5,880 nucleotides of DNA from Acidobacteriota bacterium. GTDB lineage: Bacteria > Acidobacteriota > Terriglobia > Terriglobales > Acidobacteriaceae. The notes beneath the pieces are model-generated. The model was not told the DNA's origin, ran no database searches, and was given only the letters and a program-made list of their open reading frames with translations. The DNA lies in the NCBI GenBank assembly GCA_021805265.1, contig JAJZFR010000242.1, forward strand, positions 1 through 5,880, in the 5' to 3' direction. Below, piece after piece: positions 1-5,185 of this stretch (positions within the stretch are counted from its first letter, which is position 1; each line of letters begins with the position of its first letter). The translations under genes were made by a program, and so were the position numbers.

Positions 1-1608
1 CTTCGCCAGTTGAAGCGCAACGCGGAGCGTTTCCTTGGCGCGCCCGTGAAGAAAGCGGTCATCACCGTGCCCGCCTACTTCAACGACGCCCAGCGCCAGG
101 CCACGCGCGACGCCGGGCGCATGGCGGGCCTCGATGTCCTCCGCCTGGTCAACGAACCGACCGCGGCCGCGCTCGCCTACGGACTGGACAAAATCGACCA
201 GGCGGACCGCGCCACGGAAGGCGCGCCACCGCCCTCGACTGTGGCCGTTTACGACCTGGGCGGCGGCACCTTTGACGTCTCCATCCTCAAGCTCAACGAC
301 GGCATTTTCGAGGTGGTCGCGACCAACGGAGACACTCACCTGGGCGGCGACGACATTGACAATCTGCTGCTGGTGGTCGCGCTCGACGAGATACGTAACG
401 ACCACGGCATCGACCTTCGCCAGCAGCCCGACGCCATCCAGGCGCTGCGCAAGGCAGTCATCGAAGCCAAGATCACGCTCTCTGCCGAACCAATCGCCCG
501 GCTCGACATCGAGCTGCCTGCTGGCGGACGATACCAGCGCGAGATTCCCCGCGAGGTCTACGAGCAGCTCATCCAGCCCGTGCTCGAACGAACCGCTGGC
601 CCAACGCGCCAGGCTCTGGCCGACGCTGGCATGAAGCCCGACCAGATCGACGAGGTCGTGCTCGTCGGCGGCTCGACGCGCATCCCTGCCGTTCGCCGTC
701 TGGTCGATGATCTCTTCCAGCTTGCGCCGCGAGGCAAGCGACCCCACACCGGTCTGAACCCGGACGAAGTGGTGGCTCTGGGAGCGGCAGTTCAGGCGAG
801 CATTCTGGCTGGCTCCTCGACAGCCACGGACCAGATGCTGCTGCTCGATGTGACCCCGCTTTCGCTGGGCATTGAGGCGCTTGGCGGCGTGGTGGCCCGC
901 GTACTCCAGCGCAACTCGACAATTCCCGCCTCGGCCACGGAACACTTCACCACTGGCGTCGATGGCCAGACCAACGTGGCCATTCACGTCCTCCAGGGCG
1001 AGCGCGAACTGGCCAAGGACTGCCGTTCGCTGGCCCGCTTTGACCTGAAAGGCATTCCGCCCATGCCCGCTGGCCTGCCCCGCATCGAGGTCAGGTTCCT
1101 GATCGATGCCAACGGCATCCTCCAGGTCTCGGCACGCGAGCAGCGCTCCGGTACCGAAGCTCAGATCGAGGTCAGGCCCACCTACGGCCTGACCGACGAA
1201 CAGGTCGAGAGCATGATCCTCGACTCCTTTGACAACGCCGAGTCCGACTTTACCGAGCGCCAGATCATCGAGGCCCGCCTCGATGCCGATACCATCCTGG
1301 CCGCCGTCGCCAAAGCACCGGAAAACCCCGCCTGGAGCCTGTTGACCGCCAGGGAAATTGCCTCGATTGACGCCGCTCGCGACCACCTGATCGTCGTTCA
1401 GCCGGGCAACGACCTCGAGGCTATCCGTCAGGCCACAGCGAACCTCGACAAAGCCACCCATCGCTTCGCCGAACTCATGATGGACCAGGCCGTCTCCTCG
1501 GCCATGCGCGGCAAAACCATGCAGGCCGCCAGCCACGACCTCGGCAATGCAACCTCGGAAACCGCAATCCATGCTCCGCATCAGTTCGCTCCTGCGGAGT
1601 TTGAGTAA
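1..1608 (+). CDS. hscA: Fe-S cluster assembly chaperone HscA (Hsp70 family), 5' truncated by window edge
   Basis: HscA is the specialised cytosolic Hsp70 that, with HscB, binds the scaffold IscU and uses ATP hydrolysis to help deliver its [2Fe-2S] cluster. The frame is open from base 1 and ends with TAA at 1606-1608. About 535 codons are visible, and by comparison with DnaK/HscA roughly the first 120-135 residues (N-terminal ATPase part) lie left of the window. The TTG at 10 is therefore not the start. Visible Hsp70 landmarks are VITVPAYFNDAQRQ (about 61-102), LVNEPTAAALAYGL (145-186), the phosphate-binding VYDLGGGTFDVSI (247-285), VVLVGGSTRIP (655-687) and the interdomain linker LLLDVTPLSLG (about 838-870). 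The substrate-binding part has the HscA-type GQTNVAIHVLQGERELAKDC block (964-1023), then CRSLARF and KGIPPMPAG, closer to E. coli HscA than to DnaK as I recall the sequences. fdx and iscX follow on the same strand, which supports HscA over DnaK. A loop of about 11 extra residues (near 187-240) and a C-terminal tail exceed the E. coli protein. Confidence 0.
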   Translation, partial: LRQLKRNAERFLGAPVKKAVITVPAYFNDAQRQATRDAGRMAGLDVLRLVNEPTAAALAYGLDKIDQADRATEGAPPPSTVAVYDLGGGTFDVSILKLNDGIFEVVATNGDTHLGGDDIDNLLLVVALDEIRNDHGIDLRQQPDAIQALRKAVIEAKITLSAEPIARLDIELPAGGRYQREIPREVYEQLIQPVLERTAGPTRQALADAGMKPDQIDEVVLVGGSTRIPAVRRLVDDLFQLAPRGKRPHTGLNPDEVVALGAAVQASILAGSSTATDQMLLLDVTPLSLGIEALGGVVARVLQRNSTIPASATEHFTTGVDGQTNVAIHVLQGERELAKDCRSLARFDLKGIPPMPAGLPRIEVRFLIDANGILQVSAREQRSGTEAQIEVRPTYGLTDEQVESMILDSFDNAESDFTERQIIEARLDADTILAAVAKAPENPAWSLLTAREIASIDAARDHLIVVQPGNDLEAIRQATANLDKATHRFAELMMDQAVSSAMRGKTMQAASHDLGNATSETAIHAPHQFAPAEFE

Positions 1609-1685
1609 CCTCTCGCCGCGAATCCTCGCTCAATGAGAAACTGATAGCTGGCAGCGAGCAGCAAATACAGAATCGAGACACGACC

Positions 1686-2096
1686 ATGACTGAAAACAAA
1701 ATCATCCCCGCCGACAAGCTGGTTCGCGTCACCTTCCAGCCCGAGGGCAAAACCGTCGAATTCGAGTTTGGCACACTGCCCTATGATCACCACGGCAAGC
1801 CCATGTCTTTCCTCGACGTTGCCGAGAACTTTGACATCTTCCTCGATCACGCCTGCGGCGGGGCATGCGCCTGCACCACCTGTCACCTTTGGATCAAAGC
1901 CGGAGACCCAGGCATCAGCGAAGCCGACGACGACGAGATTGACCGCCTCGACATGGCCGCCGACCAGCAGCTCAACAGCCGCCTGGGCTGCCAGGCCGTC
2001 ATCACGCGCCCCGGCAGTTACGTCGTTGAAATTCCCAGGTGGAACCGCAACTACGTCTCCGAGGGCAAGCCGCTCACCCTCGCCGAAGGCAAGTGA
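1686..2096 (+). CDS. fdx: ISC-type [2Fe-2S] ferredoxin
   Basis: This is an adrenodoxin/ISC-type ferredoxin that supplies electrons for Fe-S cluster assembly in the cytosol. The 136-residue product has the expected ligand pattern: Cys57, Cys63 and Cys66 in HACGGACACTTCHLW, and Cys102 in SRLGCQAV. An extra Cys61 sits where E. coli Fdx has its non-ligand Cys46. The C-terminal VVEIPRWN matches the VVEIPRY of E. coli Fdx. The protein is longer than E. coli Fdx (111 residues). About nine extra residues, around GTLPYDHHGKP (29-39), lie before the cluster loop, and there is a short C-terminal extension. The gene starts 77 nt after hscA. The ATG has only a weak GAGA (1675-1678) as ribosome binding site, but the downstream sequence fits the family from residue 10 on and no better start is visible. 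It is very probably in one operon with hscA and iscX. Family identity is firm. Confidence 0.
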   Translation: MTENKIIPADKLVRVTFQPEGKTVEFEFGTLPYDHHGKPMSFLDVAENFDIFLDHACGGACACTTCHLWIKAGDPGISEADDDEIDRLDMAADQQLNSRLGCQAVITRPGSYVVEIPRWNRNYVSEGKPLTLAEGK

Positions 2097-2115
2097 CCCA
2101 ACGTACCTGCTTACT

Positions 2116-2122
2116 TGAGGAG
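2116..2122 (+). promoter_or_regulatory. Ribosome binding site of iscX
   Basis: TGAGGAG lies 8 nt before the ATG at 2131. It is a near-consensus Shine-Dalgarno site in the 34-nt gap after fdx, and it fixes the iscX start. It suggests that iscX has its own strong translation initiation rather than translational coupling to fdx. Confidence 0.
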
Positions 2123-2130
2123 TCTGAATT

Positions 2131-2349
2131 ATGCCCCGCGAAATCCTCTGGACCGACGCCGAAGAGATCGGCATTCAGCTTCAGGAAAACTTTCCCGACC
2201 TCGATCCGCTGACTGTTCGGTTCACTGACCTGCATCGCCACGTCCTCGAGCTTCCTGGCTTTGCCGACGACCCCGCCAAGTCCAACGAATCGCGCCTCGA
2301 AGCCATTCAGATGGCCTGGCATGAAGAGTACAAAGACGCGCAGGGATAA
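2131..2349 (+). CDS. iscX: IscX (YfhJ-family) Fe-S assembly accessory protein
   Basis: IscX is a small acidic cytosolic protein. In E. coli it binds the cysteine desulfurase IscS and ferrous iron and modulates cluster assembly together with CyaY/frataxin. The 72-residue product is close to the 66 residues of E. coli IscX and shows the family blocks in order: LWTDAEEIG (6-14), FPDLDPLTVRFTDLH (21-35), FADDPAKSNESRLEAI (44-59) and a final W-HEE (63-66). The many Asp/Glu residues, including the DDP cluster, fit the known acidic iron-binding face. It is the last gene of the ISC operon, 34 nt after fdx, with a strong ribosome binding site. The next gene (yraN) is convergent, so the operon ends here. 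No clear intrinsic terminator is visible in the 39-nt gap. Identification is firm; the role is taken from the family. Confidence 0.
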   Translation: MPREILWTDAEEIGIQLQENFPDLDPLTVRFTDLHRHVLELPGFADDPAKSNESRLEAIQMAWHEEYKDAQG

Positions 2350-2388
2350 ACGTCGTCACGCGGTGAACGGGCAGGAAAGCGCTCTGAC

Positions 2389-2886
2389 TTATGCCTCGCC
2401 CCGGTCACGGTTGCGATGCTCACTCCATCCGAATGCGTTCTCGATCAGCCGTACCGCAACCGGCTCGCCTGGCAGCATGGAAACCGTTGCAATATCGAAC
2501 CGCGTCTGGCGAGGGTGCTGCTTTTCCGGAACCAGGAGTAGATATTGCGCAGCCAGCCCCCGCAGCACTCGCCGCTTGGTCTCGTCCACAGCCAACTCTG
2601 CGGGAGCCATATTCGTGCCTGTGCGCGTCTTCACCTCGATGAAACACAGCACCTCGTCGCGCCACGCCACCAGGTCCAGATCGCCTCGCAAAGTGGTCTC
2701 ATTCCAGCGTTCGGCAACCACCGTGTAGCCTGCGCCCATCAAATGCCACCGAACAAGCTCTTCGCCGCGCTCCCCAACCTCGAGGTGCGCAGCCTGCCTG
2801 GGTCGCTGGCCGGACTTTACCGCCAGCCAATCCAGCGCGACGCAAGCGCGCCGTACCGCTTCGACCGACAGTCTGCCAATACGCAT
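2389..2886 (-). CDS. yraN: YraN/UPF0102 family protein (PD-(D/E)xK nuclease-like fold), function unknown
   Basis: The 165-residue product matches the YraN/UPF0102 family, widespread small cytosolic proteins with a restriction-endonuclease-like fold and no settled function. Family hallmarks are GERGEELVRWHL (38-49), RGDLDLVAW (67-75) and CFIEVKTRTG (81-90). The acidic residues Glu42, Asp69 (or Asp71), Glu84 and Lys86 can form the Exx…D…ExK nuclease-type site. Then come AVDETKRRVL (99-108), AAQYLL (112-117) and RFDIATV (129-135). Most family members have about 120 residues, whereas this one carries about 35 extra basic or neutral residues at the N-terminus. The ATG at 2884-2886 is the first possible start, because an in-frame TGA lies six bases upstream. 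No good ribosome binding site precedes it. It converges with iscX and lies 170 nt downstream of the GH105 gene on the same strand. Catalytic activity is inferred from the motif only. Confidence 0.
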   Translation of the reverse strand: MRIGRLSVEAVRRACVALDWLAVKSGQRPRQAAHLEVGERGEELVRWHLMGAGYTVVAERWNETTLRGDLDLVAWRDEVLCFIEVKTRTGTNMAPAELAVDETKRRVLRGLAAQYLLLVPEKQHPRQTRFDIATVSMLPGEPVAVRLIENAFGWSEHRNRDRGEA

Positions 2887-2944
2887 GACTCAAAGCATAC
2901 CCTGCTTCATTCCGGTGAAATGTTGGACACGGCATTTTTTGGAC

Positions 2945-2967
2945 GACAGGGTCCTGTCCGAAGACCC
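2945..2967. repeat. Two overlapping, mutually exclusive inverted repeats between yraN and the GH105 gene
   Basis: GACAG (2945-2949) can pair with CTGTC (2954-2958) across a 4-nt loop. GGGTC (2949-2953) can pair with GACCC (2963-2967) across a 9-nt loop. The arms share bases, so only one can form at a time. A run of six T lies just left of it (2935-2940), which is the wrong side for a terminator of the + strand and reads as A in the - strand transcript. It is therefore not a classical intrinsic terminator in either direction. The role is unknown and chance is possible. Confidence 0.
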
Positions 2968-3056
2968 GGCAGGGTTGCTCTGATAAAACTGGCTTTGTTC
3001 CTGCATGAGCGAAGCCTGTTCGCGCAATACACACGGGCTAATCCCATGTCCGATGC

Positions 3057-4238
3057 CTATCGGGAAGTCGGGTGATCGTGGATCAGGCGATCCAGTTCCG
3101 AGCCAGCCAGTAGAAATGCCCCCACTCCGTAGACATAGCTGGAAGCAGGTTGAAAATCTCCCGGTGCAGCACCAATGGGCTGAATGCACCCCAGTCTGCC
3201 ATCGACATAGATATGCGACACCAGACCTTTCCAGCCAAGTTGAACGACCGGGAGATAGGTGGCGCGATCCAGAATCCCTCGACGGATGCCCCATGCCAGC
3301 GAGTATATAAAAAAGGCCGAGCCGGAAACCTCGGGCAGTGGGTAAGCGCTGGCGTCAAGCAGACCGGGACGCCAAAGACCGTCCGCTCCCTGCAAAGATG
3401 CCACGCGCGCAGCCATCTGACGATATTGTTCGATGTAGCGATTTCGCGTCGGGTAGTTTTCAGGCATCGACGCCAGTACGCGCACCAGGCCCGCCATGAC
3501 CCAGCCATTACCCCGAGACCAGAAGAGCTTTTTCCCATTGGACTCATGCTTTTGCAGATAGCTGGCGTCGCGGAAGTACAAGTGTTCCTGCGGATCGTAA
3601 AGTAGCTTTGATGTGATCCACCACTCGTGATCCATGTAGTCCAGATAGGAAAGCTGCCCGGTAACCGAGGATAGACGCGCCCACACCGGCGGAGCCATGA
3701 ACAGGGAATCGCACCACCACCAGACAGGCTTTTGAGGATCGTCTGGCAGCTTCATCAACGCGTCGAACTGCTGGCGCGTAGGATTCATCATGCGCTGTTG
3801 ACGGTAGTGCCGATATAAGTCCAGATAGGTTTGCCCAATGGCCTGATCGTCGGCGTGTGCCACACGAGGGCCAAGTTTCCAGTCGAACGTATTTCCAGTT
3901 TGCAGCATCGCCGCCAGATACCTGGAATCGTGCAGTGCCAATGAGGCGTCCATATAGCCCGCATACAGCGCGGAGAATGTCCAGTCCTGACTGGAGTAGG
4001 GTTGTGATCGCGCCAGTTCCCAGTCTCCCACTTTGCGCAGGGCAATGTGAATGGCTTGGGAAGTGAGCGCAGGGGAGAGCCTCGCGAGTGGCAGAGTATG
4101 GGCTGGAGTATCTCCGACGCCGAGGTCCGTGCTGAGCGCGGAGGCGTTGAGATTCCAGGTTGGAATGCCCTGGCTGTCAGCAACCAGGGTCAACAATAAA
4201 AACGTCGCGATCCCCATCCACAAACTTTTTTTGCCCAT
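3057..4238 (-). CDS. Secreted GH105-type unsaturated rhamnogalacturonyl hydrolase (GH88/GH105 superfamily)
   Basis: Enzymes of this family remove the unsaturated uronic acid from the non-reducing end of oligosaccharides left by pectin (rhamnogalacturonan) lyases, by hydrating the double bond. The 393-residue length is typical for GH105 plus a signal peptide. Residues 1-24 show a Lys-Lys start followed by a hydrophobic stretch (FLLLTLV), so export to the periplasm or beyond is likely. The (α/α)6-barrel markers are VWWWCDSLFMAPPVWARL (172-189) with probable catalytic Asp177, FWSRGNGWVMAGL (239-251), GADGLWRPGLLD (284-295), EVSGSAFFIYSLAWGI (303-318) and YVYGVGAFLLAGSEL (368-382). From memory, Trp175/Asp177 and Trp240/Arg242/Trp246 have the same spacing as Trp141/Asp143 and Trp211/Arg213/Trp217 of B. 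subtilis YteR. The ATG is preceded by GGAGA at good distance. No lyase, transporter or pectin regulator is adjacent, so the exact substrate is inferred. Confidence 0.
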   Translation of the reverse strand: MGKKSLWMGIATFLLLTLVADSQGIPTWNLNASALSTDLGVGDTPAHTLPLARLSPALTSQAIHIALRKVGDWELARSQPYSSQDWTFSALYAGYMDASLALHDSRYLAAMLQTGNTFDWKLGPRVAHADDQAIGQTYLDLYRHYRQQRMMNPTRQQFDALMKLPDDPQKPVWWWCDSLFMAPPVWARLSSVTGQLSYLDYMDHEWWITSKLLYDPQEHLYFRDASYLQKHESNGKKLFWSRGNGWVMAGLVRVLASMPENYPTRNRYIEQYRQMAARVASLQGADGLWRPGLLDASAYPLPEVSGSAFFIYSLAWGIRRGILDRATYLPVVQLGWKGLVSHIYVDGRLGCIQPIGAAPGDFQPASSYVYGVGAFLLAGSELDRLIHDHPTSR

Positions 4239-4245
4239 GTCGGAT

Positions 4246-4250
4246 TCTCC
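4246..4250 (-). promoter_or_regulatory. Ribosome binding site of the GH105 gene
   Basis: GGAGA on the - strand, 7 nt before the ATG at 4236-4238. It supports this start, which also gives a complete signal peptide with basic N-region (MGKK). A start at the internal Met8 would remove that N-region. Confidence 0.
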
Positions 4251-4287
4251 AACCTGAGTTACTCGCTACGTTATCGTATGCGGAACC

Positions 4288-4294
4288 GAGGAGG
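4288..4294 (+). promoter_or_regulatory. Strong Shine-Dalgarno sequence before a 41-codon ORF
   Basis: GAGGAGG ends 6 nt before the ATG at 4301, close to an ideal anti-16S match and spacing. An overlapping in-frame ATG at 4295 is too close to it to be used. It is the strongest ribosome binding site in the window, although the ORF after it is short. Confidence 0.
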
Positions 4295-4300
4295 ATGGGA

Positions 4301-4426
4301 ATGGCTGCACCGCTGGCAAGACAACTCACGTTACAGTATGAAAGGAAGTTGCGCGTAAAGGGTTTGACTGAACGTCGCGAGATATTGTCTCGCCTTCCAG
4401 AGAGCTACTGCGCAGAGCTTCCTTAA
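4301..4426 (+). CDS. Possible 41-residue basic small protein, unknown
   Basis: I do not recognise this product. The ORF runs ATG 4301 to TAA 4424-4426, and the main argument for it is the near-perfect ribosome binding site. The peptide is basic and Leu/Arg-rich (LQYERKLRVKGLTERREILSRL at 11-32, written here only as its key pattern of alternating charged and Leu residues) and looks able to form an amphipathic helix. It has one Cys (Cys37) and no signal peptide or membrane segment. It lies between the divergent start of the GH105 gene and the convergent end of the XRE gene. An inverted repeat (4377-4393) lies inside its 3' part. It could be a real small gene, a remnant of a longer gene, or a chance ORF. 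Confidence 0.
   Translation: MAAPLARQLTLQYERKLRVKGLTERREILSRLPESYCAELP
4377..4393. repeat. Perfect 6-bp inverted repeat, 5-nt loop
   Basis: GCGAGA (4377-4382) and TCTCGC (4388-4393) flank TATTG. The hairpin could form in transcripts of either strand. There is no T-tract after it in either direction, so it is not a standard terminator. It lies within the possible small ORF and about 100 nt past the XRE stop codon on the - strand. Confidence 0.
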
Positions 4427-4496
4427 GAGACAACGGAATCCGCATCAACACGGATGGCCGCAGCCGCCAGCGCGACAACCTATTGAAACTTCACGC

Positions 4497-4847
4497 TTAG
4501 CGCGTTGCGGTTGCGGCGAACTTCTTCACCATCGTCAGGAGCAGTCTTCGGTCGCTTTCGTTCAGGTTGGTTGAATAGCGACGTATCTGGCTGAGGAAAC
4601 GAATCTCCTCGTCGCTCAGTTTCTGCCCGCTCGCCTGCAACGAGAGAGGCTCGTCCAGAAAGAAGTGAGAGACCGGAATATCGAGCGCGGTTGCGATCTT
4701 GGCCAAGGTATCCAGGGAAGGCACGGTGTGTCCGTTTTCTACTCGCGAAAGGTAGCAGCGCAACAGACCCGTCTTCTTTTCGATGTCGCCCTGAGACATC
4801 CCTTTTTCCTGTCGAAAGGCGCGAATGGTTGTCCCGATCTTCATCAT
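4497..4847 (-). CDS. XRE-family helix-turn-helix transcriptional regulator
   Basis: This small cytosolic DNA-binding protein has 116 residues from the chosen start. Residues 5-63 form a classical HTH_3/Cro-C1 domain: IGTTIRAFRQEKGMSQ, then DIEKKTGLLRCYLSRVENG with the recognition-helix region YLSRVENGH (32-40), then PSLDTLAKIATALDIPVSHFF (43-63). The C-terminal part (77-116, LSDEEIRFLSQIRRYS… then MVKKFAA) is helical, has no recognisable ligand domain, and may serve dimerisation. The frame is open back to an ATG at 4919. The start at 4845-4847 (or the next ATG, 4842-4844) is preferred because AGAGGA lies 5 or 8 nt upstream and because the extra 24 residues would be poor in family features. 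It is divergent from the receptor-like gene across 338 nt. Targets are unknown; self-regulation or control of the neighbour is plausible but only inferred. Confidence 0.
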   Translation of the reverse strand: MMKIGTTIRAFRQEKGMSQGDIEKKTGLLRCYLSRVENGHTVPSLDTLAKIATALDIPVSHFFLDEPLSLQASGQKLSDEEIRFLSQIRRYSTNLNESDRRLLLTMVKKFAATATR

Positions 4848-4852
4848 TTCCG

Positions 4853-4858
4853 TCCTCT
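4853..4858 (-). promoter_or_regulatory. Ribosome binding site that decides the XRE start
   Basis: AGAGGA on the - strand, 5 nt before the ATG at 4847 and 8 nt before the second ATG at 4844. It favours the 116- or 115-residue product over the longer 140-residue reading from 4919. Confidence 0.
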
Positions 4859-5012
4859 TTCTGCACACATTTCGCGCACTCGTCCAGGCGTCACGAACGG
4901 TGTCCATGAACCGTGTCACGGATACTTGAGTTGAGCGATGGCCAGCGTCCCGGATGCTGTTGATTCAAGAGTTAACATGCGGCAGCAGTCAAGGCAAGCA
5001 AATTCACACGGA

Positions 5013-5026
5013 AAGGAACATTCCTT
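5013..5026. promoter_or_regulatory. Candidate operator palindrome AAGGAA-N2-TTCCTT
   Basis: A perfect 6+6 inverted repeat separated by CA, 166 nt before the XRE start and 160 nt before the receptor-like gene. Short dyads of this size are typical binding sites of dimeric XRE regulators. Linking it to the adjacent regulator is inference only. Confidence 0.
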
Positions 5027-5185
5027 GCAATCGTTGGTACCGTCCGGCGCGCGTGGAACCGAGTGGCCGTAAACCTTGGCGAGCGGGATTGCGTCTGTAG
5101 CAGCAAGAGATCGCGTTTTGGCAGCGGAGAGGATTCCGAACCCCAAGGGGCCAGGAAGCTGTCGGGGAAGGCTGTGCCGGGAAAG

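Larger units (their letters stand above)
4848..5185. other. Divergent intergenic region between the XRE regulator and the receptor-like gene
   Basis: These 338 nt must hold the promoters of both flanking genes. Visible elements are the XRE ribosome binding site, a loose inverted repeat ACGGT(4897-4901)…ACCGT(4910-4914), and the AAGGAA-CA-TTCCTT palindrome at 5013-5026. I could not find a convincing sigma-70 promoter for the + strand. On the - strand, TTGCAA (5025-5030) and GTGAAT (5002-5007) are 17 nt apart but match the consensus poorly. Several frames are open here by chance; none has a convincing start plus ribosome binding site. Confidence 0.

Noticed and set aside
10..12. TTG as start codon of hscA
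   Set aside because: The frame is open through base 1, and conserved Hsp70 N-terminal parts are missing, so the gene begins outside the window.
134..634. 166-codon ORF in another + frame inside hscA
   Set aside because: Shadow of the hscA frame, rich in Ser/Arg/Thr from GC-rich codons, with no family features.
1581..2174. 197-codon - strand ORF over fdx
   Set aside because: Antisense shadow of fdx, which has unmistakable Fe-S ligands on the + strand.
2350..2388. Terminator between iscX and yraN
   Set aside because: Only a 4-bp stem (TCAC/GTGA at 2356-2366) without a T-tract is visible.
2935..2967. Intrinsic terminator at the hairpins
   Set aside because: The T-run lies 5' of the hairpin on + and reads as A on -, so it cannot act as a U-tract in either direction.
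2545..3310. Overlapping + and - ORFs across the yraN/GH105 gap
   Set aside because: They run antisense or out of frame with the two recognisable genes and show no ribosome binding sites or family motifs.
4848..4919. 24-residue N-terminal extension of the XRE protein
   Set aside because: The ATG at 4919 has no ribosome binding site, while 4847/4844 have AGAGGA at correct spacing directly before the HTH domain.
4954..5100. 48-codon + strand ORF before the receptor-like gene
   Set aside because: No ribosome binding site and no recognisable sequence; likely chance.
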